A DNA stretch of 30,596 nt from DATFJC01 sp964528795 (GCA_964528795.1 CAZGUY010000008.1:1-30596), one strand, 5' to 3'. Positions 6,442 to 13,002 are shown, counted from the first letter of the stretch. Notes: generated from the letters alone by a model not told the origin. Made by a program: numbers and translations.

Positions 6442-8973
6442 TTAAATTCTAGGACTAGTATCTTTGCCTTTAGAATCACCTTTTTTATTTTTCATGATCT
6501 CTTGTTTTATTTTTTGATTTCTTTGATTTAAATCCCTTTCAATAGAATTACGGTCTCTTCCATATTTTAAACGAGAAAGTTTTTTAACAGCCTCACCTAT
6601 TTTTTTATTACCTGGTCTTCTTTGATAACCTCTTATATTAAAAGGTTCTAGATTTTGATTATCTACCAAAAGCTTAATATAAGCATGATATTTTTCTATA
6701 TTTGATAAATCATAAGCATTAAAAACAGGCTTAAATTGCTTTTCTAAAAATTCAGCATCCTCAACACCAACATTAAATGAAATTGTAGTTCCTACATTAC
6801 CAAAGATAGAATCTCTAATTGAAGTATCTTGACCATCAACTAACTGACCTATAAATTGATGAGCCATTATTAAGTTAAGATGATATTTTCTTGCTTCTGC
6901 TAAAATAGTATTAATACTTTCAGTAATAAAGTTTTGAAACTCATCAATGTAAAGATAAAAATCCTTTCTTTTTTCTTCTGGCATATCCGTTCTTCCTAAG
7001 GCAGCCATTAAAATCCTACCTACTAAAACTAAACCTAAAAGGTGGGCATTTTTTTCTCCTACCTTTCCTTTAGATAAATTTACTAAAAGAATCTTGCCTT
7101 TATCCATAATTTCTCTTACATCAAAAGCGCTTTTTTGCTGACCAATTATAGGACGCAATATATCATTAGAAACAAAAGGAGTTAATTTGGAAGAAACATA
7201 AGGTACAACATTTTCTAGAGCTGCTTCTCCACCTGCCTTTTCGGCTTGCTTTATCCAAAAATCTTTAACTACTTGATTACTACATTTACTTAACTTAAAC
7301 TTCCTAAACTCACTATCCGTTAATACTTTTGGTATTTCCATTAAAGTGGATCCACTTTCAGGATGATCCATTACTAAAAGACAGGCATTTCTCATATATT
7401 GCTCAAACATGGGACCACCAGTTCTACTTAAATCATAAAGTTTATCAAAAATATTAATCATTTCATTAACAAGAAAGGTTTTTTGCTCTGGATAATCAGG
7501 GTCGTATTGTAAAAGATTAAGCCCCATTGGTCTTTTTGTGTCAGCCGGGTTAAAATAAACCACATCTTCAGCTCTTTCTTTTGGAATATATTCTAGTATA
7601 TCTTCAATTAAATCGCCATGAGGGTCTAAAAGACAAACCCCCTCCCCATTTATAATATCTTGAATTGCCATGTTAGTCATAAAGTATGATTTACCAGTAC
7701 CTGTTTTACCAATTTCATACACATGACGCCGCCTATCTTCCTTTTTCATCCTAATTTCTGTTTCCTGGCCCCTGTAAACGTTTTTACCAAGTAAAATACC
7801 CTTATCTGGTACACCGGCTGGAGCAGGAGCTTTTTTAGCTGTTAACCACTTTATATTAGGTGTATTGTTGGTTGAAACCGGAAAATGGTAAGCACTAGCC
7901 ATTTCTTCAGTATTTAAAATAAAAGATCTTTTCGAATCTAAACTTCTATATATAAAGTCATGAACTACTTTTGACGATTTTCGTTTTAGCTCTTTAAAGG
8001 CATTACCGTATTTGTAATTATTATATTGAGAAAAAGAATTAACAATATTATTTAAATATTTTTTAGCCCTGTCTTTATCTTGAGCTGAAACTACAATTCT
8101 TACATTAACCTCTAAGCCAGCTTTATTGGCTTTTTTCTCCATTGATTTAATCATTTCTTGTTCCTGGGGGGTAATTTTGTGCTTTTTGTCCTCTTTTAAT
8201 CCTTTATCAGATTTTTTATCTCCAGAAAAGAACTTTATTAATCCCCTTATTGCTCCTAAAAGAAAAAAAGACCTTTCTCCTTTTAGGGCCTGATTTAAGC
8301 TTTTACCTTCTTCCATTTCTTGGGCCACTTTAGGTCCTTTGTTGTGCCATGATTTTTTAGCTGACCTGACAACAAACTGAATAGAAGCTGCATCCTCGTC
8401 AGGTATTTTGCTTAAAGAATTAATAACAGCATTCATTGGATCAGATTCTTCTTCAATGTAGGTTTTTATAGGAAACATTGAAGGACGTCTAAGTTTTAGC
8501 ATTGTTCCTAAAACTTCGCCTTGAGATAAAAAGATATTATAATCTTTTACTTCTTCTATATCAGCATTTGGAAATTGAGCATGAACTTGTTTTTCAAAAA
8601 AACTAGCTATATCTTCAGGTACTACTGCATAAAAAGAGATAACCCCTTTTTTATCAGCTATTATTTCAAAAGAGAAATTATCAGAACGGCCTTTAAAATA
8701 ATGTTTTAATCCTTTTTGGGCTCGTAAGCCAGCAATACTATCAAAAAAATCCTCCATTGGGCTAAGTAGTTCTTTGGCGCCTTTAGGTTTGTCTTCTTTA
8801 TCAGATTCAAATTTTGGTAATTTAATTAAAAAAACTTGCTTTTCAAAAGAAAAACTATATTGGGCTCTTTTTCTAATAAAATATCTTACAACCTTAAAAA
8901 CAATAAAGCCTAAAATACCTATGCCAATAACATATAAAAAAACTTTTACGAAAGTAAAAAATATTTCATCCAT
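6442..8973 (-). CDS. TraG/VirB4-like membrane-anchored DNA- or protein-translocating ATPase
   Basis: 843 residues. An N-terminal transmembrane helix (about 8-30) anchors a cytosolic protein. Residues about 40-350 form an N-terminal domain without a motif I can name. The C-terminal two thirds is a HerA/FtsK-superfamily ATPase: Walker A GKTGTGKS (422-429), a CLLDPHGDL block (447-455), Walker B FYLYIDEFQNF (672-682) and a sensor stretch NLIMAHQFIGQL (700-711). The family includes type IV secretion coupling proteins (TraG/TraD, VirD4) and VirB4. In Patescibacteria such genes are commonly chromosomal and may serve type IV pilus, DNA uptake or secretion machinery; no other type IV secretion genes are seen here. 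It starts 5 bases after the charged hypothetical gene, suggesting a functional pair. Confidence 0.85.
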   Translation of the reverse strand: MDEIFFTFVKVFLYVIGIGILGFIVFKVVRYFIRKRAQYSFSFEKQVFLIKLPKFESDKEDKPKGAKELLSPMEDFFDSIAGLRAQKGLKHYFKGRSDNFSFEIIADKKGVISFYAVVPEDIASFFEKQVHAQFPNADIEEVKDYNIFLSQGEVLGTMLKLRRPSMFPIKTYIEEESDPMNAVINSLSKIPDEDAASIQFVVRSAKKSWHNKGPKVAQEMEEGKSLNQALKGERSFFLLGAIRGLIKFFSGDKKSDKGLKEDKKHKITPQEQEMIKSMEKKANKAGLEVNVRIVVSAQDKDRAKKYLNNIVNSFSQYNNYKYGNAFKELKRKSSKVVHDFIYRSLDSKRSFILNTEEMASAYHFPVSTNNTPNIKWLTAKKAPAPAGVPDKGILLGKNVYRGQETEIRMKKEDRRRHVYEIGKTGTGKSYFMTNMAIQDIINGEGVCLLDPHGDLIEDILEYIPKERAEDVVYFNPADTKRPMGLNLLQYDPDYPEQKTFLVNEMINIFDKLYDLSRTGGPMFEQYMRNACLLVMDHPESGSTLMEIPKVLTDSEFRKFKLSKCSNQVVKDFWIKQAEKAGGEAALENVVPYVSSKLTPFVSNDILRPIIGQQKSAFDVREIMDKGKILLVNLSKGKVGEKNAHLLGLVLVGRILMAALGRTDMPEEKRKDFYLYIDEFQNFITESINTILAEARKYHLNLIMAHQFIGQLVDGQDTSIRDSIFGNVGTTISFNVGVEDAEFLEKQFKPVFNAYDLSNIEKYHAYIKLLVDNQNLEPFNIRGYQRRPGNKKIGEAVKKLSRLKYGRDRNSIERDLNQRNQKIKQEIMKNKKGDSKGKDTSPRI

Positions 8974-8978
8974 AAAAA

Positions 8979-9500
8979 CTATTTTACTTTTTTATTTTTT
9001 CTTTTTCTGGCTAAATCTAAAATTTTATCTGTTTTAATTTTAGTTTCTTGTTCTAAAAAATACTTATTAACGCCTGGTATAATCAAAAGCCATTTTTTAA
9101 TAAGTCCCACAATTTTATAAACTGCTATTTTAGCTTGCTTAATCATTTCTTTTATTTTAAGGGCAGTCTCTTCCCCTTTTTCTTTAAACTTTTTTTGTTC
9201 TTTCTCTGACATCGCTTCATAGTGATCTTTTATATCCTCTGATAAAATTTCTTCAATCTCCCGTAGTAATTTTTCTTTATCTTTTACCTCTCTTTGTTCT
9301 CCCCCTTCTACCCTTTCAAAAACAGAAGTTGGCAAAGAAGAGGTATCTCTTATATCTCTTTTCACCTCTTTTTGCTCCTGTTGTTTTTCAAGAGTTTTTT
9401 CTTTTTCAGGAGAAGGTGGAGTCTCTTTTTGTTCTTTTTGTTTTTCAGGAGCAGTCTCAGGCTTAGGAGCCTGTTCTTTTTTCATTTGTTTTTCAGGCAT
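8979..9500 (-). CDS. Charged hypothetical protein paired with the TraG/VirB4-like ATPase
   Basis: I start this gene at the ATG at 9500 (173 residues). The longer in-frame option from 9632 would read through the tRNA-derived element and adds an atypical Tyr/Phe/Asn-rich stretch. The first 75 residues are low complexity, rich in Lys, Glu, Gln and Pro (MPEKQMKKEQAPKPE). Residues about 76-125 are charged and helical. A hydrophobic or amphipathic segment follows (KIVGLIKKWLLIIPGVNKYF), and the end is strongly basic (ARKRKNKKVK). The C-terminal part may sit at the membrane surface. No Shine-Dalgarno is visible. Its 5-base spacing to the ATPase suggests a partner or adaptor role, which is inference. 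Confidence 0.65.
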   Translation of the reverse strand: MPEKQMKKEQAPKPETAPEKQKEQKETPPSPEKEKTLEKQQEQKEVKRDIRDTSSLPTSVFERVEGGEQREVKDKEKLLREIEEILSEDIKDHYEAMSEKEQKKFKEKGEETALKIKEMIKQAKIAVYKIVGLIKKWLLIIPGVNKYFLEQETKIKTDKILDLARKRKNKKVK

Positions 9501-9574
9501 AAAATAAAAATTATTAATTATAAACCTATTATTAGTATAAAATACTTTATAAATAATGTAAATGTTATAAAAAT

Positions 9575-9600
9575 AAAAATACTCCCATGGGGAATCGAAC
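9575..9600 (-). repeat. 26-base copy of the tRNA-Glu 3' end
   Basis: These 26 bases match 9756-9781 exactly and in the same orientation. They cover part of the T loop, the 3' half of the T stem, the 3' acceptor strand and the start of the trailer of tRNA-Glu. Beyond the match the sequences diverge at once. A duplicated tRNA 3' end next to an intact tRNA is the geometry of an integrase attachment-site pair, but no integrase is present and only 155 bases lie between the copies. Confidence 0.9.
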
Positions 9601-9734
9601 ATCACTGCTAACGCATCGTTTTTTAAAACCACTCGGTTTTAATATTTCCTCCACGGGAAAACAGTTCATGTTTTCCCGACCCCTTTCTGGTTCGATTCTA
9701 AACCATCCTTAGTATGTTAACCCTTAAGGTTAAC
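9582..9734 (-). ncRNA. Structured element downstream of tRNA-Glu, containing the tRNA 3'-end copy
   Basis: Read on the minus strand, the 77 bases 9658-9582 fold into a three-way junction of tRNA size. The closing helix pairs UCCCGUGG(A)GGAA with UUCCCCAUGGGA (12 pairs, one G-U, one bulged A). Inside are AAAACC-GAGU-GGUUUU and an imperfect hairpin with loop GUUA. The T-arm 5' strand does not pair as in a true tRNA, so it is not a normal tRNA. An overlapping 8-bp hairpin (9655-9662 with 9670-9677) competes for the UCCC strand, so two exclusive folds are possible. A further 7-bp hairpin (9716-9722 with 9728-9734) lies between this and tRNA-Glu. It could be a degenerate tRNA, a remnant of an element inserted at tRNA-Glu, or a leader RNA of the operon starting at 9500. 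Confidence 0.45.
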
Positions 9735-9755
9735 AAGTTTATTTATATTATATAA

Positions 9756-9781
9756 AAAAATACTCCCATGGGGAATCGAAC
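9756..9781 (-). repeat. Partner copy of the 26-base repeat, inside tRNA-Glu
   Basis: The intact-tRNA copy of the repeat at 9575-9600. Here the bases form the normal 3' T stem and acceptor strand of tRNA-Glu. Confidence 0.9.
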
Positions 9782-9833
9782 CCCAATTTCCAGCTTGAGA
9801 AGCTGACGTCCTAAACCTTTAGACGATGGGAGC
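9761..9833 (-). tRNA. tRNA-Glu (anticodon CTC)
   Basis: Cloverleaf on the minus strand: acceptor GCTCCCA with TGGGAGT (G-U at 1-72), D arm GTCTAAAGGTTTAGGAC, anticodon arm TCAGC-TTCTCAA-GCTGG giving CTC, T arm TGGGG-TTCGATT-CCCCA and discriminator A. CCA is not encoded. A consensus promoter lies just upstream (9847-9875). Confidence 0.95.
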
Positions 9834-9846
9834 ATTAAGTAATTAA

Positions 9847-9875
9847 ATTTTAATTCAAATTTGAACTTATGTCAA
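9847..9875 (-). promoter_or_regulatory. Sigma70-type promoter for tRNA-Glu
   Basis: Minus-strand -35 TTGACA (9875-9870), 17-base spacer, -10 TAAAAT (9852-9847). Transcription would begin about 7 bases before the tRNA-Glu 5' end. The transcript may continue through the structured element into the operon that begins at 9500, because no strong terminator with a T run intervenes. Confidence 0.75.
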
Positions 9876-9886
9876 AATTAAAAAGG

Positions 9887-9915
9887 TTTACAAAAAAAAG
9901 AAAAAATGATAAAAT
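9887..9915 (+). promoter_or_regulatory. Sigma70-type promoter for secG
   Basis: -35 TTTACA (9887-9892), 17-base A-rich spacer, -10 TAAAAT (9910-9915). It points toward secG, whose ATG is 35 bases downstream, and is divergent from the tRNA-Glu promoter 12 bases away. Confidence 0.65.
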
Positions 9916-9950
9916 AGTTTTTGTATTAACTAATTAAAATCTGTATTTTT

Positions 9951-10172
9951 ATGTCTCTATTATCTATTGCTCAAATTATTGTTTCTATTCTCTTAATTAT
10001 TGGTATCCTACTTCAATCACGAGGAGGAGGTCTTTCTTCTATGTTTGGAGGTGGTGGAGGCGGGGGAGACGCCTACCGCACCAAAAGAGGAGCTGAAAAA
10101 TTCATATTTCGAGCTACTATAGTTTTAGCTGTCTTATTTTTAGTACTTAGTGCTTTGCGTTTATTTCTTTAA
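9951..10172 (+). CDS. secG: Preprotein translocase subunit SecG
   Basis: 73 residues with the SecG plan: a first transmembrane helix (SIAQIIVSILLIIGILLQ), the conserved cytosolic loop RGGGLSSMFGGGGGGGDAYRTK, and a second helix (ATIVLAVLFLVLSALRLFL). SecG is the small subunit of SecYEG and stimulates SecA-dependent export by changing topology during the cycle. Size and Gly-rich loop match the family. No Shine-Dalgarno is visible before the ATG. The next gene starts 2 bases after its stop, so they are translationally close and cotranscribed. Confidence 0.93.
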   Translation: MSLLSIAQIIVSILLIIGILLQSRGGGLSSMFGGGGGGGDAYRTKRGAEKFIFRATIVLAVLFLVLSALRLFL

Positions 10173-10174
10173 AC

Positions 10175-11848
10175 ATGAAGTTGGAAAATTCAAAGTTTAA
10201 AAATATTAAAGAAACTATTAAACTTTTATCTAAAAAAGATAAAACAATCATTACTATACTAGGGTTAATAGCTATTATATCTTTTTCAATATTAATAGTT
10301 AGACTCTATTTTTTTTATACTAAAATTGAATATCAATATACCAATACCTTTAAAGAAGGCTTGATAGAACAACCTGTAAATATAAACCCTTTAACCCCCC
10401 AAAATGACAGTGATCGGAGTATTTCCCAACTTATATACTCAGGTCTTTTAAAACAAGATAAAAAACTTGAATACCAGCCTGATCTAATTAAAGACTTACC
10501 TACATCAACTGGTAATAATAATTTTAAGGTTTGCCTTAAAGATAATATATATTGGCACAACAATGAAAAACTTTCTGTTGATGATGTTGTTTTTACTTTT
10601 TCTCAAGCAGAAAAAATTAAAAATCTTAATCCAAAATATTCCCTTATTAACTTTGTTGATGTTACTAAAATAGACAACAAGTGTCTTAATATAAAGTCTG
10701 AATTAGATAAAAATCAACTTTATAATATTTTAACCTTGGGTATCATACCAAAACATATATGGGGAAAAATTAATATAAGTAAAGCTGATTCAGAATTTAA
10801 TATAAAACCAGTAGGAACTGGTATGTTCAAGTTTGATTCTTTAGCTAAAAATCAAGAAGGAAAAATAGTATTTTATAAATTAAAACGATATAAAAAGTAT
10901 TACAATAAAAAACCCTATATCAAAGAATTACAATTTGATTTTTATCAAGATTTAAACACAGCTTACAAAGCAATTCAAAACAAGAAAATAAATGCTTTAA
11001 GTACTAATATAAACCCTTTTGACAATAAACCAGAACATATTAAAAACTACCAATTTAAATGGGACTTTTACAATGCTTTATTCTTTAATTTAGATAACAA
11101 TTTATTACAAGATCAAAGCCTTAGAAAAGCCCTAGCCTACTTAACGCCTAAAAAAGAAATATTACAAGACAAATTAAATTATACCGGAAAAACTATCAAG
11201 GGTCCACTTCTCCCCTCTTCTTATTTTTACAACCCTAAAATTCCTGAGATTAAATATAATAAAGATAAAGCTATTAACATCTTAAAAGAAAACGGTTGGA
11301 ATAAAAACCAAAATGGTTTTTGGCAAAAAAATGATCAAATTGTTGAATTTAGCATAAAAACAGTTAATAAGCCAAGTATGGTAAGAATTGCCAAAGCTAT
11401 TCAAAAAGCATGGCAAGATATTGGACTTAGGATTAAATTAATTACTATCCCAAGCGATAGAATGAAGAAAATTATAATTCAAAAAGACTTTGATAGTATA
11501 TTATACGGAATATTACCAGGTCAAAATACAGGACTTTTTTCAATGTGGCATTCTAACACTTCTGAAAACTCTACCCTTAATATTACAAACCTAGACAGCC
11601 GAGAAATTGATGGTTTGTTAGAAAAAGCCATTATTACAAAAGATTTAAAAGAAAAAAAAGACTATTATAATGAATTTCAAATAAGTTTATTTGACTTATG
11701 TCCGGCAATATTTTTATATAACACTAATTACAATTATTTCGTAGATAAAGATATTAAAGGTATTGGGGTTAAAAAAATAGAACAAACCGAAGATAGATTC
11801 ATAGGAATTGAAAATTGGTATAATACAAAAACGCGGGTTTGGAAATAA
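10175..11848 (+). CDS. Family 5 solute-binding protein (OppA/DppA-like), membrane-anchored
   Basis: 557 residues. A cytosolic Lys-rich N-terminus (1-23) precedes one transmembrane helix (about 24-47). Residues about 58-550 match the SBP_bac_5 fold: TFKEGLIEQPVNINPL, SQLIYSGLLK, IYWHNNEKLSVDDVVFTF, VGTGMFKF, a QDQSLRKALAYLTPK stretch and a late SMWHSNTSEN-like region. Family members bind oligopeptides, dipeptides or similar ligands outside the cell for an ABC importer. There is no lipobox, so the anchor is the helix rather than a lipid. No permease or ATPase genes are adjacent, so partners must lie elsewhere or it works otherwise. It follows secG by 2 bases and ends 2 bases before tRNA-Leu. 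Confidence 0.85.
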   Translation: MKLENSKFKNIKETIKLLSKKDKTIITILGLIAIISFSILIVRLYFFYTKIEYQYTNTFKEGLIEQPVNINPLTPQNDSDRSISQLIYSGLLKQDKKLEYQPDLIKDLPTSTGNNNFKVCLKDNIYWHNNEKLSVDDVVFTFSQAEKIKNLNPKYSLINFVDVTKIDNKCLNIKSELDKNQLYNILTLGIIPKHIWGKINISKADSEFNIKPVGTGMFKFDSLAKNQEGKIVFYKLKRYKKYYNKKPYIKELQFDFYQDLNTAYKAIQNKKINALSTNINPFDNKPEHIKNYQFKWDFYNALFFNLDNNLLQDQSLRKALAYLTPKKEILQDKLNYTGKTIKGPLLPSSYFYNPKIPEIKYNKDKAINILKENGWNKNQNGFWQKNDQIVEFSIKTVNKPSMVRIAKAIQKAWQDIGLRIKLITIPSDRMKKIIIQKDFDSILYGILPGQNTGLFSMWHSNTSENSTLNITNLDSREIDGLLEKAIITKDLKEKKDYYNEFQISLFDLCPAIFLYNTNYNYFVDKDIKGIGVKKIEQTEDRFIGIENWYNTKTRVWK

Positions 11849-11850
11849 AA

Positions 11851-11937
11851 GCCGAGGTGGCGAAATTGGGAGACGCGCAGTGTTCAGGGCGCTGTGGGCT
11901 TTTGCCCGTGTGGGTTCAAATCCCACCCTCGGCACCA
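11851..11937 (+). tRNA. tRNA-Leu (anticodon CAG)
   Basis: 87 bases with a class II long variable arm: acceptor GCCGAGG with CCTCGGC, anticodon arm CAGTG-TTCAGGG-CGCTG, variable hairpin GGGCTTTTGCCC, T arm GTGGG-TTCAAAT-CCCAC, discriminator A and an encoded CCA. It lies 2 bases after the solute-binding protein gene and 2 bases before tRNA-Pro. Confidence 0.97.
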
Positions 11938-11939
11938 TC

Positions 11940-12015
11940 CGGGGTGTGGCCTAGTGGCTAAGGCGCATCGTTCGGGACGATGAGATCAGCGGTTCAAATC
12001 CGCTCACCCCGACCA
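11940..12015 (+). tRNA. tRNA-Pro (anticodon CGG)
   Basis: 76 bases: acceptor CGGGGTG with CACCCCG, D arm GCCTAGTGGCTAAGGC, anticodon arm CATCG-TTCGGGA-CGATG giving CGG, T arm AGCGG-TTCAAAT-CCGCT, discriminator A and an encoded CCA. It is the last gene before the terminator at 12018. Confidence 0.97.
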
Positions 12016-12017
12016 AT

Positions 12018-12043
12018 AAAGACCCAAAAAAAGGGTCTTTTTT
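12018..12043 (+). terminator. Intrinsic terminator after tRNA-Pro
   Basis: Eight-pair stem AAAGACCC / GGGTCTTT with a seven-A loop followed by a T run. It closes the secG-SBP-tRNA-tRNA unit. Confidence 0.85.
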
Positions 12044-12049
12044 ATTTAT

Positions 12050-12085
12050 AAAAAAGAAAAGGGCGAGAATTTATATATCTCGCCC
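12050..12085 (-). terminator. Intrinsic terminator of the structured RNA unit
   Basis: Eight-pair GC-rich stem (12061-12068 with 12078-12085), followed on the minus strand by a T-rich run (complement of 12050-12060). No protein gene ends here; it terminates the RNA transcribed from the promoter at 12330-12357. Confidence 0.85.
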
Positions 12086-12322
12086 GATTTATATTACCTC
12101 CTCTTATATAATTTTTCTTTCTGAGATTCAGCTGCCATCTTTTAGGTTTCGAACCTTTGCTTTTATCTTACTTTTACTATTACAAAAAGTAAAAGTAATT
12201 TTATGGACCCGTGCCACGGGACAGGATTTGAACCCCCAAATAAGGAAAAGCTAATAAGCAATTGCTAGGTTATTAACTCCCCTTGTCACAGAAAGAAAAT
12301 TATATACTAATTTTATCTAACT
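12061..12322 (-). ncRNA. Unassigned structured RNA with its own promoter and terminator
   Basis: A 413-base stretch without a protein gene (12016-12428) holds this unit. The predicted transcript is about 260 bases. A long closing helix pairs 12289-12306 with 12105-12123 (18 pairs, one bulge). Inside are a perfect 11-bp hairpin (12168-12178 with 12188-12198), a 5-bp hairpin CCCGT-GGC-ACGGG (12208-12220), a 5-bp hairpin (12144-12156) and a long hairpin near 12236-12277 whose core pairs GUUAAUAA with UUAUUAGC. Two T-loop-like motifs, GGTTCAAATCC and AGGTTCGAAACCT, are present but no complete tRNA. After the closing helix comes a perfect Shine-Dalgarno AGGAGGT with no start codon behind it. I see none of the conserved segments of SRP RNA, RNase P RNA, tmRNA or 6S RNA. 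A 14-codon ORF (MAAESQKEKLYKRR) lies in it without a good ribosome site. Confidence 0.65.
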
Positions 12323-12329
12323 ATTCTTA

Positions 12330-12357
12330 GTATTACAAAAAATCGCCATTTTGTCAA
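12330..12357 (-). promoter_or_regulatory. Consensus promoter for the structured RNA
   Basis: Minus-strand -35 TTGACA (12357-12352), 16-base spacer, -10 TAATAC (12335-12330). Predicted start is near 12322. It lies directly downstream of the terminator of the 166-residue gene, so the RNA is an independent unit. Confidence 0.75.
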
Positions 12358-12373
12358 CCCTTTTCCTGTTAAT

Positions 12374-12405
12374 AAAAAAGAAGGTCGCCTATTATAGACG
12401 ACCTT
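12374..12405 (-). terminator. Intrinsic terminator of the downstream paralogue
   Basis: Stem AAGGTCG / CGACCTT (12381-12387 with 12399-12405, extended by further pairs in the loop), followed on the minus strand by CTTTTTT. It lies 24 bases after the stop of the 166-residue gene. Confidence 0.8.
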
Positions 12406-12428
12406 TTGTTTTAATTTTTAGATACCAG

Positions 12429-12929
12429 TCAAAACCTTTCAGCAATACGATCAGTAAGAGAGGAATAAGGTGTAACTTTTAAAGCATCTGAAACTTCTTC
12501 TTCGAAATCACTTAATAAATTATTGATATCATCAATATATAAGGGTAAAAGCTTTAAAGCTACACAAACCATTTTGTTTAAATCAGTATAAAGATTAACT
12601 AACTCACTAACTAATTCTTCAGGATCTACCTTTTCACTATTAGAATAATATAATCTAACATTATATCCTTCCCTGATTTTAGCACCAATACTAACTAGAT
12701 GATTTTCAAAAATCCTACTGTATCTTTGGTTTAATGGATAAAAGAAATAAATGAAAAAGCCAAGCGTTTTACTTGATATACTCTTTGAAACAATTCTTAT
12801 TCTAACATAATCCTTACTACCATCCTCTTTTAAATGAGCACCGACTAAACCTTCCTGACTACCATGGACTTCGAATTTCTTTTTAAATTCCTTTAAAAAC
12901 TTTGAATAAAGACCTGGTTTAAAACTCAT
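12429..12929 (-). CDS. Hypothetical protein, tandem paralogue A
   Basis: 166 residues, soluble, no signal peptide or membrane segment. I do not recognise the family. The N-terminal half reads as a mixed alpha/beta domain (YSKFLKEFKKKFE, then VRIRIVSKS, TLGFFIYFFYPL). The C-terminal half is helical: LVNLYTDLNKMVCVALKLLP followed by DDINNLLSDFEEEVSDAL. It aligns along most of its length with the upstream gene at 13058, notably the motif L/I-V-x-x-YT-x-LN-x-M-x-x-x-AL-x-L-x-P-x-Y. The gene has a strong Shine-Dalgarno (AAGGAGGT, 7 bases before ATG), its own promoter (12972-12999) and its own terminator, so it is expressed separately from its paralogue. Confidence 0.7.
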   Translation of the reverse strand: MSFKPGLYSKFLKEFKKKFEVHGSQEGLVGAHLKEDGSKDYVRIRIVSKSISSKTLGFFIYFFYPLNQRYSRIFENHLVSIGAKIREGYNVRLYYSNSEKVDPEELVSELVNLYTDLNKMVCVALKLLPLYIDDINNLLSDFEEEVSDALKVTPYSSLTDRIAERF

Positions 12930-12971
12930 ATTAACCTCCTTTTTTGAATTTTAATTACTTTATTAGTTCCT

Positions 12972-12999
12972 AATATAACATAAATTTAAAAAAATGCAA
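12972..12999 (-). promoter_or_regulatory. Promoter of paralogue A
   Basis: Minus-strand -35 TTGCAT (12999-12994), 16-base spacer, -10 TATATT (12977-12972), then a 42-base leader to the ATG at 12929 including AAGGAGGT. Confidence 0.55.
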
Positions 13000-13002
13000 G
13001 GG

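Noticed and set aside
8774..9611. Plus-strand ORFs rich in Phe, Leu and Ser opposite the ATPase and the charged protein
   Set aside because: They are complements of Lys/Glu-rich coding sequence, with no family motif.
9501..9632. N-terminal extension of the charged protein from an ATG at 9632
   Set aside because: It would translate the tRNA-derived element and an AT-rich spacer, and its composition differs from the rest; the ATG at 9500 is preferred.
11714..11938. Minus-strand ORF beginning MVPRVGFEPTRAKAHS
   Set aside because: It is the antisense of tRNA-Leu and the end of the solute-binding protein gene; this peptide is a well-known artefact of calling ORFs across tRNA genes.
12091..12135. 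14-codon ORF MAAESQKEKLYKRR in the structured RNA
   Set aside because: Its ATG has no upstream ribosome-binding site and the frame runs through the closing helix; the AGGAGG lies at its end rather than before it.
12061..12322. tmRNA, SRP RNA or RNase P RNA as identity of the structured RNA
   Set aside because: No alanyl tRNA-like ends with a tag frame ending in a stop, no SRP GGAAGGAAGCAGCC-like core, and no RNase P GAGGAAAGUCC segment could be found by eye.
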